A DNA stretch of 64,000 nucleotides from assembly GCA_016794625.1 (NCBI GenBank), contig JAEUGY010000012.1:62001-126000 (forward strand), read 5' to 3'. This stretch comes from Opitutaceae bacterium (lineage in GTDB: Bacteria; Verrucomicrobiota; Verrucomicrobiia; Opitutales; Opitutaceae). Numbering within the stretch: the stretch's first letter is position 1; every line of letters starts with the position of its first letter. Below, in pieces: positions 25,957-35,141 of the stretch. Under the pieces are notes generated by a model. The model had not been told where the DNA came from. It ran no database searches and saw nothing but the letters and a program-made list of their open reading frames with translations. The position numbers and the translations under genes are program-made.

Positions 25957-28224
25957 ATGCTGGAGTGCACACGCGGGCGTCGTTTCCGTCCTGGTTCCGT
26001 TCTGCTGGCTGTGCTCTCGCTGGGAGCGGGGATGCTTCCTCGCCTCGCCGCCGCCGAGTCACCGGCTCCGGCCACGCCAGCCGCCCGGGTCACCTTCGTC
26101 GCCAACACCGAAAACCTGACCCAGCCGCGGGTCCGCTACACCGGCCGGGCCTGGGCGGCCGATCCCGGCGGATTCCTTCGCGGCACAGGCGCGGGTCATC
26201 GGCTGCTGACGGAATCGGCTCCGGGTGAGGGCGACTTCCGCCTTGAGTTCGACCTGGCGCTGCCTCGCGCCGGCCGCACCAGCGCCCTGGTCGTGGGTGA
26301 CGACAGCAGCTGGGAATGGACCGCCGGAGAAACGACCTCCACGCTGCGAGGACGCTTCTTCCTGGCGGCCGACGCTCCCCTCACTGTGCCCGTGCCGCGG
26401 CTTGCACCGGGACAACGCTTCGACCTGGAAATCGCGCGCCAAGGCGCCACCGTGCAGCTTCGCGTGAACGGGCAGGTGGTGCATGAGGGGCCGTGCCGCC
26501 CCGCGGCCCTGGGTCTGCTCGGCCTGGACCCTGGGACCGGCACGATCGACGTCTACAGTCTGCACGCCACGGCCCGGTTCCCCGATGCAGCTCCGGTTCG
26601 GGCCTTCGACAATCCGTTTGGCATGCAACTTCGCCCGCGCCCGCGCGACCTCGCCGGCGTCTGGGCGCCGGCGCTGGTGCAGGAAGCGCCAACGAACGAG
26701 CCCTGCCTGGTCGCGCGCCGCGACGGCAGTCTCGAACTCTACTCCATCACCAAACCCGCGAGCGACTCCGTCTCGGTTCAGCGTTCCCTCGACGGCGGCC
26801 TGACCTGGACGGAACCGTCCGTCGCGTTCCACCTGCCGGGCCGCGCCTACTACGCCATCCTTGCACTCGAGGCGGCCGATGGCTCGCTCCATGCCGTCGT
26901 CCATCTACAAGGGCAGGGCCCAGGTGGATACCGGGGCCGGCTCTACGAGGTCTATCACACCCGCCGGCTGCCCGGTGCAGCGAGCTGGTCACCCGCCCGG
27001 CGCGTTGTGCCCGGCTACGTCGGTTCGCTCAATGGCTTCATCCCACTCTCCGGGAGCGGGCGCCTGCTCCTCGCCGTCGCCCGTGCGGTGCCGGAGCGCG
27101 AGGCGCCCCCCGCTTCCGGCCCGGACCGGGGTTGGAACGACACCTTCGTTTACCTCACCGACGACCAGGGAGAAACCTGGCGCACCTCCCCGGATGTGTT
27201 GAGCCTCGAATTGTCCGGTCCCAACGCCACCCGCTATGGCGCCATCGAGCCCGCCCTGCTGGAACTGAGCGGGGGCCGCGTCTGGATGCTGGTCCGCGAC
27301 CGTGGCGGCGTGCTCTGGCAGAGCACGTCTCCCGACGGCGAGCGCTGGCCGGAGCTCGTTCGCACCGCCTTCATCTCCTCCGATTCACCCGCGGACCTGC
27401 TGCGACTGCGCGACGGCCGGATTCTGCTGCTGACCAACGCGTGCCAGAACTGGACCGACCCACGCAGTTACGCCATGGGCGGCCGCGAGGTTCTGCACGC
27501 GGCCCTCAGTTCCGACGAAGGCCGGACCTGGCGGGGCTTCCGCGAGATCCTGCACGAAACCCGGCGGATCAGCGGCGGCGACCGCGGCACTTCCTACGCG
27601 TCCGTCGTGCAGAATCAACAGGGCCAGGTGGTGGTGGCGAGCGGCCAGGGTGAAGGCAAACGCGCGCTGCTGCTGTTCCACCCGGACTGGCTGGAAGAAA
27701 CCAAACTCCAGGACGACCTGTCCCAGGGGCCCGTCCACTGGAACCAGTACGGTGACGACGGCCTGCACGTCGTCGAAGAAGCGGACGGCAGGAAATCCCT
27801 TGCCCTCCCCCTGAAGGCGTCGGGCCCCTGCGGCGCGCTCTGGAACTTTCCCGCCGCCACCGCCGGCACGCTGCGACTTCGGATTAAGATTCCCGCCGGG
27901 GTTCGCGAGTTGACGCTCTCGTTGCACGACCACTTCAACCGGATCGACGACCGCCAGGCCGTGGCTCATGCCGTGGTCGCGCTCGAAGGAGCGACGCTGG
28001 CCACGGACGCGCCGGATCGATGGCAAGAGGTGGTCCTCTCCTGGTCCGACCTCTCCACCCCGCGCGGCACCTGGCAAGCGTCGATCGACGGACGGTCCAC
28101 CGGCCGCCGCCCCGCCCCCCGCGTTTCCGCCTTTGGTCCCAACTACCTGCGCATCGAGTTCCGCGGCCGGACCGAGCAGGGAGCGGTCCTCGTTTCGGAC
28201 CTGTCCATGAACGTGCTGCCATGA
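25957..28224 (+). CDS. Exported sialidase-superfamily glycosidase with carbohydrate-binding-like flanking domains
   Basis: A 755-residue secreted protein. The signal peptide ends near residue 35. Residues about 45-205 look like a concanavalin/LamG-type beta-sandwich (FRLEFDLALPRAGRTSALVVGDD). A six-bladed propeller follows (about 225-560), with Asp-box-like repeats RSLDGGLTWTEP, TDDQGETWRTSP and SSDEGRTWRGF. The C-terminal 170 residues form another beta-rich domain. It probably acts on a terminal sugar, possibly sialic acid, but the Arg triad of true sialidases could not be placed. It is 19 bases after the TonB receptor and overlaps the next gene by four bases (ATGA). Confidence 0.78.
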   Translation: MLECTRGRRFRPGSVLLAVLSLGAGMLPRLAAAESPAPATPAARVTFVANTENLTQPRVRYTGRAWAADPGGFLRGTGAGHRLLTESAPGEGDFRLEFDLALPRAGRTSALVVGDDSSWEWTAGETTSTLRGRFFLAADAPLTVPVPRLAPGQRFDLEIARQGATVQLRVNGQVVHEGPCRPAALGLLGLDPGTGTIDVYSLHATARFPDAAPVRAFDNPFGMQLRPRPRDLAGVWAPALVQEAPTNEPCLVARRDGSLELYSITKPASDSVSVQRSLDGGLTWTEPSVAFHLPGRAYYAILALEAADGSLHAVVHLQGQGPGGYRGRLYEVYHTRRLPGAASWSPARRVVPGYVGSLNGFIPLSGSGRLLLAVARAVPEREAPPASGPDRGWNDTFVYLTDDQGETWRTSPDVLSLELSGPNATRYGAIEPALLELSGGRVWMLVRDRGGVLWQSTSPDGERWPELVRTAFISSDSPADLLRLRDGRILLLTNACQNWTDPRSYAMGGREVLHAALSSDEGRTWRGFREILHETRRISGGDRGTSYASVVQNQQGQVVVASGQGEGKRALLLFHPDWLEETKLQDDLSQGPVHWNQYGDDGLHVVEEADGRKSLALPLKASGPCGALWNFPAATAGTLRLRIKIPAGVRELTLSLHDHFNRIDDRQAVAHAVVALEGATLATDAPDRWQEVVLSWSDLSTPRGTWQASIDGRSTGRRPAPRVSAFGPNYLRIEFRGRTEQGAVLVSDLSMNVLP

Positions 28225-29936
28225 TCCGACTCCGCCACCCGCCGCTCCTCGCCCGCGGCCTCGCTCTCGCATGGGTCCTCGTCCTCTCACTGGCGGCGGC
28301 GCCGCGGGAACGTCCGGACTTCGGCCTCGTTTTCAACGACGACGCCGACCTGTCCTTCGTCGTGCCCGACCGCGCCCGGTCCGAGGCCCTGCTCCGCGCC
28401 AATCTGCAGGCCCTGGCGGATACACCGGTGAAAACCTTGGTTTACTGCATCGGCATGGGGGGCGACATCCTCTACTACAACACCGAGGTGGCGAGCCGCG
28501 TCGGCTGGCGGGTGTCCGCGGACGAGAAGCCAGGCTCCCTCATGGCCAAACGCATGGAGAACGCCCGCGTCTGCCTCGCTCAGGGTGCGGACGCGGTCCG
28601 GACCGCCGGGGAAACGGCCAGGGCCCTGGGCCTGCGCTTCATTCCGAGCCTGCGGATGAACGACGCCCACTTCATGGTCAAACCGGACGACCATGCCATG
28701 ACGAGCGAGTTCTGGCTGAAGCACCGCGACACGTTCACGATCAAGACCTCGCCTCTCGCCTTCCAACCCGCCTACGGCAACCTGCTCGACTACACCCACC
28801 CCGAGGTCCGGCAGCTTCGACTTGCCACGGTGCAGGAGGTGTTGGCTCGCAATCGCGACCTGGTCGATGGTTTCGAACTGGATTTCAACCGCTTTCAGCT
28901 CTTCTTCCCGAAAGGCGGCGCCGCACAGGGTGCGCCACTGATGACCGACCTGGTACGGGCGGTGCGCGCCTCGCTCGATCAGCTTTCCCGCGAGGTCGGT
29001 CGTCCGCTGCACTTGTTCGTACGCGTCCCGCCCTCGCTCGCCGATTGCGCCACCGCCGGACTCGCGGTGGAGGATTGGATCCGCGAGGGTCTGGTTGACC
29101 TCGTCTCCCCGGCCCAGTTGATGACGCTGGCCGGAGACATGCCGATCGCGGACTTGATCACGCTCGCCCGGGCGCACGGCGTGCGCGTACACCCGTCCCT
29201 CTATCCCCGCACGAGCTGGCGCCTGCCGTATCCACCCGTCAGTGGCGAGCGTTACGCTGGCGTCAGTCCCTCCCGGGAGGCCACCCTGGCGGAAATCCGG
29301 GCGGCGGCCGCCGCGTATCGTCACCTCGGCGCCGACGGTTTCTATCTTTTCAATTTCTACAACGCCTTCGGTTCCACTCGCCCGCACGATCCGCGGCTCT
29401 ACCAGGTCTTCCGCGACCTGGCCCGTTCGGAAAACGCGCTGGGACAACCTCTGGTCTACGCTCTGACCAAGCGCTACTACCACGACGGTCCCGGCTCTTA
29501 CGCCTATGGGAAGGCCCTGCCCGCCCGACTGGACGCCGACCAGGCGCTCGCCCTAGCGCTCCCGCTCGGAGCATTGCCGGAGTCCGGCCCTTTTCCGCTG
29601 ACGGGCTCCGAAGCGCGCCTCGGCTTCCGCGGGCTGCCCGCCGACGTCAACGTGGAGGTTCGTTTGAACGGGACGCTCCTGCACCAGGGTCCGGTTTCCG
29701 GCCCGAGCACCGCCGCCACCGCGCCGGCCCTGACCGGGATGCGGCGTCCGGCTGATTTCGCCGACCTGTACCTGCATCTGCCGCTGTCCGTTCCCGGCCC
29801 TCTGCACGCAGGCCGCAATGACTGGTCGATTCGCGTATCCAAAACAGCCCCCGGCGCCGAGATCACGGACCTCGAGGTGCGTTTCGACTTTCAGAACGAT
29901 CTGGACGTGCTGTGGGAGCGGCGGACGGCTCCCTAG
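28221..29936 (+). CDS. Exported putative TIM-barrel glycoside hydrolase
   Basis: A 571-residue secreted protein starting at an ATG overlapping the preceding stop. The signal peptide covers about 1-26. Residues about 30-400 look like a (beta/alpha)8 barrel of the kind seen in uncharacterised glycoside hydrolases: LRFIPSLRMND, the acidic strand DGFELDFNRFQLFF, the strand LVDLVSPAQLM and GADGFYLFNFYN. The Glu/Asp pair in FELDFNR is a candidate for catalysis. A C-terminal beta-rich domain (about 430-570) may bind carbohydrate. It is the last gene of the glycan operon; hypE starts 78 bases later. No substrate can be named. Confidence 0.7.
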   Translation: MIRLRHPPLLARGLALAWVLVLSLAAAPRERPDFGLVFNDDADLSFVVPDRARSEALLRANLQALADTPVKTLVYCIGMGGDILYYNTEVASRVGWRVSADEKPGSLMAKRMENARVCLAQGADAVRTAGETARALGLRFIPSLRMNDAHFMVKPDDHAMTSEFWLKHRDTFTIKTSPLAFQPAYGNLLDYTHPEVRQLRLATVQEVLARNRDLVDGFELDFNRFQLFFPKGGAAQGAPLMTDLVRAVRASLDQLSREVGRPLHLFVRVPPSLADCATAGLAVEDWIREGLVDLVSPAQLMTLAGDMPIADLITLARAHGVRVHPSLYPRTSWRLPYPPVSGERYAGVSPSREATLAEIRAAAAAYRHLGADGFYLFNFYNAFGSTRPHDPRLYQVFRDLARSENALGQPLVYALTKRYYHDGPGSYAYGKALPARLDADQALALALPLGALPESGPFPLTGSEARLGFRGLPADVNVEVRLNGTLLHQGPVSGPSTAATAPALTGMRRPADFADLYLHLPLSVPGPLHAGRNDWSIRVSKTAPGAEITDLEVRFDFQNDLDVLWERRTAP

Positions 29937-30014
29937 CCCCGCCTGGTTACGGTCCCCCCGGTCCGGCAAACCTTTTTCCTCGGCGGCGGCCCCGGCCTCG
30001 GCTAACAAGGGTCC

Positions 30015-31079
30015 GTGTCCAACGTGCCCCCAAGCAGTGCCTTCTCCTCGTGTCCGGTGCCGTTGCCGCATCGCTCCGAGATCACCGTCGGTCACGGCGG
30101 TGGCGGCCGTCTGACCCAGGACCTGATCGACCGGGTGTTCCGGGCCGCGTTTGCCAATCCCTCGCTCGACACGCAACACGACGGCGCCTTGCTCACGCTC
30201 CCGGGTGGCGGACGGCTTGCGTTTACGACGGATGCACATGTCGTGAGTCCACTCTTCTTTCCGGGTGGTGACATCGGTAAACTCGCCGTCAACGGCACGG
30301 TCAACGACCTCTGCATGTGCGGCGCCCGCCCGCTGTGGTTGAGCGCGGCCTTCATTTTGGAAGAGGGACTGCCCATCGCGACGCTCGAGCGGGTGGTCGC
30401 CTCCATGCGGGAGGCAGCCGCGGCCGCCGGCGTGACGATCGTCACCGGTGACACCAAAGTCGTGGAACGCGGCAAAGGTGACGGTCTCTATGTGACCACG
30501 GCCGGCGTCGGCGTGATCGAGACTCCGCTGGCCGTCTCTCCCGCCAGCCTGCGGGAAGGCGACGCCGTGGTGCTCAGTGGCGACGTTGGCCGCCATGGCA
30601 TGGCCATCATGGCCACGCGGGCGGGGTTGACGTTTGAGAGTGACATTGAAAGCGACTGTGCGCCCCTCGTGGCGCCCGTGCAGGCATTGCTCCGAGCCGG
30701 TCTCGACGTCCACTGCCTACGCGACCTCACCCGCGGTGGACTAGCCACCGCCCTGGTCGAGCTGGCCGAGTCCTCTCGCCTCGCCATCGCGATCGATGCC
30801 GCACTCGTCCCCGTGACCGAGCTGGTCGGTGGAGCCTGCGAGATCCTCGGTCTCGATCCCTTTTATGTGGCCAACGAGGGCCGCTTCATCTGCATCCTGC
30901 CCGCCGCCCAGGCGGAGCAAGCCCGGCAGGTCATCTCCGACCACGCCCCCGGCGGACCCGCCGTGATCATCGGCCACGTCAAAGCCGGCCCGGCCGGCCA
31001 GGTGACCCAGCGCAGCGTCATCGGATCCGAGCGCATCGTCGACCGCCTGAGCGGAGAACAGTTACCCCGCATCTGCTGA
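30015..31079 (+). CDS. hypE: HypE: carbamoyl dehydratase for hydrogenase cyanide ligand synthesis
   Basis: HypE receives a carbamoyl group from HypF on its C-terminal cysteine, dehydrates it with ATP to a thiocyanate and passes CN to the Fe of [NiFe]-hydrogenase. The 354-residue protein has the PurM-like fold with the glycine-rich segment [36 protein letters not shown] and [13 protein letters not shown]. It ends in PRIC, the conserved tail whose last Cys carries the ligand. The start is GTG. It stands apart from the other hyp genes: hypD ends 298 bases downstream on the opposite strand, and the glycan operon ends 78 bases upstream on the same strand. Confidence 0.96.
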   Translation: MSNVPPSSAFSSCPVPLPHRSEITVGHGGGGRLTQDLIDRVFRAAFANPSLDTQHDGALLTLPGGGRLAFTTDAHVVSPLFFPGGDIGKLAVNGTVNDLCMCGARPLWLSAAFILEEGLPIATLERVVASMREAAAAAGVTIVTGDTKVVERGKGDGLYVTTAGVGVIETPLAVSPASLREGDAVVLSGDVGRHGMAIMATRAGLTFESDIESDCAPLVAPVQALLRAGLDVHCLRDLTRGGLATALVELAESSRLAIAIDAALVPVTELVGGACEILGLDPFYVANEGRFICILPAAQAEQARQVISDHAPGGPAVIIGHVKAGPAGQVTQRSVIGSERIVDRLSGEQLPRIC

Positions 31080-31144
31080 AGCCGGGTAAGCGGGAGACGT
31101 CGAACGCGCGACAAACCGGCGGTGCAGTTCAAAGCGCGTCCCCA

Positions 31145-31170
31145 CGGCGTCGACGGAGCGACGCCCTCCA
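31145..31170. repeat. Dispersed hairpin repeat, type A (GGCGTCG...CGACGCC)
   Basis: A 26-base unit whose core GGCGTCG-ACGGAG-CGACGCC can fold into a 7-base-pair hairpin and is followed by CTCCA. The same 26 bases recur exactly at 41533-41558. It behaves like a REP-type intergenic element. Confidence 0.75.
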
Positions 31171-31231
31171 TCAAAGAATCGGGCGGGTACCATCGAGGGT
31201 GCGGAGAAAAAGCGGGCGCGTCCGGGGACGC

Positions 31232-31259
31232 GTCGCGGGCTCAACGAGCCCGCCTACAA
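31232..31259. repeat. Dispersed hairpin repeat, type B variant (GCGGGCTC-AAC-GAGCCCGC)
   Basis: An 8-base-pair stem with an AAC loop lies at 31235-31253, flanked by GTC and CTACAA. The layout matches the GTCGCGGCCTC-AGC-GAGGCC units at 41.4-41.7 and 52.1 kb, with a compensated change in the stem. Confidence 0.65.
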
Positions 31260-31312
31260 CCGTCCCCCGCGTCACTCGTCATTCCGCTCTCTTTCTGGGG
31301 TCCGTTTCGCCC

Positions 31313-31340
31313 TTCACTCTTCACTCTTCACTCTTCGCCC
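31313..31340. repeat. Heptamer tandem repeat TTCACTC x3 plus one degenerate unit
   Basis: Three exact TTCACTC units (31313-31333) are followed by TTCGCCC. Short heptamer arrays of this kind are known as STRR elements in some other bacteria. They lie between hypE and hypD. Confidence 0.8.
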
Positions 31341-31362
31341 TTCCAGCCCCCAGGCTGGCTTC

Positions 31363-31383
31363 GTCATTCGTCATTCGTCATTC
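31363..31383. repeat. Heptamer tandem repeat GTCATTC x3 running over the hypD stop codon
   Basis: Three exact GTCATTC units. The third contains the hypD stop codon (31378-31380 on the minus strand), so the array borders and partly sets the C-terminus of HypD. Confidence 0.85.
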
Positions 31384-32478
31384 CGCGCCCGCTCCGCGGG
31401 CGCGGTACCGGTAATACGCCGCGCACGCGCCCTCGCTCGAAACCATGGGAGCGCCGAGCGGCTGTTCCGGGGTGCAGCGGGTGCCGAAGGCGGGACAGTG
31501 GTGCGGCTTCTTCACGCCCCGCATGATCTGGCCGCTGATGCACTCGGTATTGCTGGAACCCATCGTACGGCTGAGGTGGAACCGGTGGTTCGCGTCAAAC
31601 TTGGCGTAGGCTGGGCGCACCGAGAGACCGCTGCGCGGAATGACGCCGATGCCGCGCCAGTCGCGGTCCGCAATCTCGAACACCTGCTCGACGAAACGGC
31701 GCGCATGGGCGTTGCCCTCCGCCTTCACGGCCCGCGCATACGCGTTCTCGACCTCGGCCCGGCCCGACTCGAGCTGCTGCACGCACAGCAGCAGGCCTTC
31801 GAGGATGTCGACCGGTTCAAAGCCCGTGATGATGATGGGGGTGCGATAGTCGCGTGCGATAGGTCCGTATTCGCCGGTGCCCATGATGGTGCAGACATGG
31901 CCGGCCGCCAGAAATCCCTGCACATGGTTGTCCACCGAACCGAGGATGGCTCGCATGGCCGGCGGCACGAGCACATGAGACGTGAGGATCGAGTAGTTGG
32001 CCACGCCTTCGCGCTCGGCCAGCAGCACGGAGAGCGCATTAGCCGGCGCAGTCGTTTCGAAACCCACGGCAAAGAACACGACCTCCCGCAACGGGTTCTC
32101 CTGCGCGATCTTCACCGCATCCAGGGGTGAATAGACAATACGCACATCGCCGCCCCGCGCCTTGGCCGTCAGCAGGTCGATGCCATTGCCGGGCACGCGC
32201 AGCATGTCGCCGAACGAGCAGAGAATTGCCCGGTGTCGCAAGGCGAGTTCCACCGCCTGGTCAATCAGCTCGGCGCTCGTCACGCAGACCGGACACCCGG
32301 GCCCGTGCACCAGGGTGAGGGTGGGCGGCAGCAGGTCATCGAGACCGAACTTCACGATCGCATGGGTCTGGCCACCACAAATCTCCATTACCGTCCACGG
32401 TCGGGTGGCGGCGCGCGCGATGGCCTCGGCCAGCTTGCGGACCAGCGCGGCATCGCGGTATTCGTCGACGTACTTCAT
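31378..32478 (-). CDS. hypD: HypD: Fe(CN)2CO scaffold protein for hydrogenase maturation
   Basis: HypD carries a [4Fe-4S] cluster and, with HypC, forms the scaffold on which the Fe(CN)2CO group is assembled. The 366-residue protein shows all conserved segments: [34 protein letters not shown] and a C-terminal cysteine-rich part with [19 protein letters not shown] and [10 protein letters not shown] that binds the cluster. The last seven residues (RARGAGAE region) are not conserved, and the stop lies in a heptamer repeat. The start overlaps the hypC stop by four bases. Confidence 0.97.
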   Translation of the reverse strand: MKYVDEYRDAALVRKLAEAIARAATRPWTVMEICGGQTHAIVKFGLDDLLPPTLTLVHGPGCPVCVTSAELIDQAVELALRHRAILCSFGDMLRVPGNGIDLLTAKARGGDVRIVYSPLDAVKIAQENPLREVVFFAVGFETTAPANALSVLLAEREGVANYSILTSHVLVPPAMRAILGSVDNHVQGFLAAGHVCTIMGTGEYGPIARDYRTPIIITGFEPVDILEGLLLCVQQLESGRAEVENAYARAVKAEGNAHARRFVEQVFEIADRDWRGIGVIPRSGLSVRPAYAKFDANHRFHLSRTMGSSNTECISGQIMRGVKKPHHCPAFGTRCTPEQPLGAPMVSSEGACAAYYRYRARGAGAE

Positions 32479-32747
32479 GGTCCACCTCCGGTTGCCGGCG
32501 AAGTGGGTTCCAGTCCGTCCAGTTCGCCCATCTGCTTGAGGTAGGCGAAGGTCTCCTCCGCCTCCTTCTGATCGACGACGCTGATGGCGACGCCCACATG
32601 GACAAGCACGTAGTCACCAGGCTGGGCCTCCGGCGCGCAGGTCAGGCTCACCCGCTTGATCACGCCGGCAAAACTCACGCGCGCGGTGCGCAGCAGGGGA
32701 TCATCCCCCTGGATATCGATCACTTTTCCGGGAACGGCGAGGCACAT
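32475..32747 (-). CDS. hypC: HypC: hydrogenase maturation chaperone
   Basis: HypC partners HypD and the large-subunit precursor during insertion of the iron group. The 90-residue protein starts with MCLAVPGK; the essential Cys2 follows Met1 directly. The typical core [13 protein letters not shown] is present. An extra C-terminal tail (about 75-90, Gly/Pro-rich) is longer than in most HypC proteins. It overlaps hypD by four bases and lies 12 bases after hypF. The upstream sequence is pyrimidine-rich without a Shine-Dalgarno motif. Confidence 0.96.
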   Translation of the reverse strand: MCLAVPGKVIDIQGDDPLLRTARVSFAGVIKRVSLTCAPEAQPGDYVLVHVGVAISVVDQKEAEETFAYLKQMGELDGLEPTSPATGGGP

Positions 32748-32759
32748 GATGGGGAGGGG

Positions 32760-35105
32760 TCAGGGGAGCGTTGAGGTAAAGGCGGGCCTCACCCGGAGAC
32801 CGGGTTCGACCGTGGTGAGATTCCAAAGGGCCGCCAGGGCCTGACCCGCCGCAATCGCGCCATCGTTGGGCGGCAGGTCGCGCGCGGCCAGCACCCGTCG
32901 TCCGGCGGCGACCAGCGCCTCCTCGGACATCGACCGGAGCAAGGCGTTTTGAAAGCAGCCCCCGGCCAGCGCCACGGTGCGCGCGCCGGAACGGCAGGCA
33001 ACCTCGGCCAGCACCGTCGCCAGGCCGCGATGGAACGCGGCGGCCTGCGCGGCCGGGTCCGTGTCCGGTTGATCGATCAAGACCTGCACCGCCGGACGCC
33101 AGTCGATTTCCCACAGGCTGTCCGCCTCGTGCCACTGCACGGCCAACGGCAGGCTGTCCGCGGACGGGGACGCACGCAGGGCGGCGAGTTCCACCGCGAG
33201 CGGCACCTGGCCTTCGTAGGCGTTGCGGCGTCCCAGTCCAAGCAGGGCCCCGACGCCATCGAACAACCGGCCGACGCTGGAACACACGGGCGCGTGCAGG
33301 CCGCGTTCCAGGAGGGTGCGCAGGGTGCAGGTTTCGGACAGACTCAGGCCGCCGCGGGACGCAACCCGCCCGGCCGCCCCGTCGCCCAGGTCGTGTGCCA
33401 GCGCCAGGGCCACGCGCCGGGCGTCGCGCACCGCCGCCTCGCCTCCCGGAAGCCGGAATGGACGCAGGCGCGCAAACCGCGAGGCCCGGCCTCCGCGGAG
33501 CAAAATGAACTCGCCGCCCCAGATGGTTCCGTCCTCTCCGTATCCGGTTCCATCCCACGCCACCCCAAGCACGTCGTCCGCGATCTGGCGGTGTTCCAGC
33601 AGGACGGCCAGGACGTGGGCGAGGTGGTGTTGCACCGGCAGGCAGGGCAGACCGGACGTCTCTGCAAACCGGGTCGAGGTGTAGTCGGGATGCTTGTCGC
33701 ACACGACGCCCGCGAATTCCGCCGCCACCAGCGCACCGAGGGTTTCCGCGGTCTGGCGGTAAAGGCGATGGGTGGCCGCGCCCCCGAGGTCTCCCAGATG
33801 CGGACTGAGCACCACGCGTTCCCCGGTCGCCACCGCGAGGGTGGATTTCATCTGCGCCCCGGCGCAGAGCAACGGCTGCGGCAGACGGGCCGGCAGGGTC
33901 AGTTCGGTCGGCGCATACCCGCGGGCGCGACGCAGGACGATGGGTTGGCCCGCGCAGGTCAATCGGATCACCGAGTCGTCCACCGCCCGGGCGATGGGGC
34001 GGTCGTGGCCGAGCAGCAGATCGGCGATGTCAGCCAGCCGTGTCCGGGCCTCGGCGTCGTCGGTGCAGAGCGGTTCCTCCGCCAGGTTTGCACTGGTGGC
34101 CACCACCGGGCGGTCCATCGATTCCAGCAGCAGGAGATGCAGCGGGGACGAGGGCAGCATCGCGCCCACGAGCGGATTCCCCGGCGCCACCCCGGCCGCC
34201 AGCGGACGCCCCGCCTTGGCCGGCAGAAGCATAATCGGAGCCGCCGGGGACTGCAGCCAGGCGCGGGATTCCGGGGTGACCTCCACCCAGTCCTCCAGCA
34301 TCCGCAGGTCGCGGAACATCACCGCGAACGGCTTTTCCTCCCGGTGCTTGCGCCGGCGCAACGCCGCCACCGCATCGGCATCCGTCGCGTCCACCAGCAG
34401 GTGAAATCCACCCACCCCTTTGACCGCCACGATGAGTCCCCGGCCCAGGGCGTCCGCCGCCGCCCGCACCGCCGCGGCGCCATCCGCCACGGGCTCCCCG
34501 GCGGCGGTGACGAGCCGAACCTGCGGCCCGCAGCGGGGACAGGCATTGGGCTCGGCATGAAAACGGCGGTCGGAGGGAGACCGGTATTCGGCCTCACACG
34601 TCGCACACAGTTGAAACCGCCGCATGGTTGTGCGCGCACGATCATAGGGCAGGCTCTCGATCAGCGAGTAACGCGGGCCGCACTGGGTGCAATTGATGAA
34701 GGCGTAGCCGTTTCTCCGATCCTGCGGATCCTGCAGTTCGCGGCGGCAGTCGGTACAGGGGGCGAGATCGATCGGGATGCTGGTTTCGATCTCCCCTCCC
34801 GTCACCCGGCTCTCTTCAATCAGAAATCCCCGCTCGGGGGCCGGAGGTTCGGCTGCGTCCTCCACCCAGTCCGTGCCCACCACCCGGGCCGCCGCGGGCG
34901 CGCGGTGCCGGACGCGTGCCGCCAGCTCATCGAGCAAGGCCGCCTCGCCCACCGCGCGCAGCAGGACGCCCTGCGCGTCGTTCCGGACCCAGCCACGCAC
35001 GCCGAGCTCGGTCGCCACGCGGTGGACGAAGGGACGAAAGCCCACGCCCTGCACCGTGCCACGCACGCGCAGCAAACGATCCTGCGGCGGAGAGGAGGGG
35101 GGCAT
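32760..35105 (-). CDS. hypF: HypF: carbamoyltransferase for hydrogenase maturation
   Basis: HypF converts carbamoyl phosphate to carbamoyl adenylate and transfers the carbamoyl group to HypE. The 781-residue protein has the full domain order: acylphosphatase-like (about 8-95; VRGTVQGVGFRPFVHR), two zinc fingers (CTDC...CTQC and CATC...CPRC, about 115-190), YrdC-like (about 205-390; AVKGVGGFHLLVDATD) and the Kae1-like domain (about 400-775) with HHLAHVLAVL, WDGTGYGEDGTIWGGEF and GGCFQNALL. It lies between hypB and hypC in the minus-strand hyp operon. Confidence 0.97.
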   Translation of the reverse strand: MPPSSPPQDRLLRVRGTVQGVGFRPFVHRVATELGVRGWVRNDAQGVLLRAVGEAALLDELAARVRHRAPAAARVVGTDWVEDAAEPPAPERGFLIEESRVTGGEIETSIPIDLAPCTDCRRELQDPQDRRNGYAFINCTQCGPRYSLIESLPYDRARTTMRRFQLCATCEAEYRSPSDRRFHAEPNACPRCGPQVRLVTAAGEPVADGAAAVRAAADALGRGLIVAVKGVGGFHLLVDATDADAVAALRRRKHREEKPFAVMFRDLRMLEDWVEVTPESRAWLQSPAAPIMLLPAKAGRPLAAGVAPGNPLVGAMLPSSPLHLLLLESMDRPVVATSANLAEEPLCTDDAEARTRLADIADLLLGHDRPIARAVDDSVIRLTCAGQPIVLRRARGYAPTELTLPARLPQPLLCAGAQMKSTLAVATGERVVLSPHLGDLGGAATHRLYRQTAETLGALVAAEFAGVVCDKHPDYTSTRFAETSGLPCLPVQHHLAHVLAVLLEHRQIADDVLGVAWDGTGYGEDGTIWGGEFILLRGGRASRFARLRPFRLPGGEAAVRDARRVALALAHDLGDGAAGRVASRGGLSLSETCTLRTLLERGLHAPVCSSVGRLFDGVGALLGLGRRNAYEGQVPLAVELAALRASPSADSLPLAVQWHEADSLWEIDWRPAVQVLIDQPDTDPAAQAAAFHRGLATVLAEVACRSGARTVALAGGCFQNALLRSMSEEALVAAGRRVLAARDLPPNDGAIAAGQALAALWNLTTVEPGLRVRPAFTSTLP

Positions 35106-35141
35106 GGGGTGAAGGGGGTAATCGAACCGGGCAACCCGCGC

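Larger units (their letters stand above)
31080..31377. repeat. Convergent hypE-hypD intergenic region made of hairpin repeats and heptamer repeats
   Basis: This 298-base gap has no gene. It holds two hairpin repeats and two runs of heptamers, listed separately. A partial copy GTCACTC-GTCATTC lies at 31271-31284. A stop-bounded minus-strand frame of about 100 codons can be read through the first hairpin but has no support as a gene. Confidence 0.75.

Noticed and set aside
22635..26108. Minus-strand open frame of over 1100 codons opposite the TonB receptor
   Set aside because: It mirrors the receptor gene and shows no domain; low stop frequency at high GC explains it. The receptor frame has plug and barrel motifs.
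30863..31174. Minus-strand frame beginning MEGVAPSTP
   Set aside because: It starts in a dispersed hairpin repeat and then runs antisense to hypE. A similar beginning at 41559 comes from the other repeat copy, so it is a repeat artefact.
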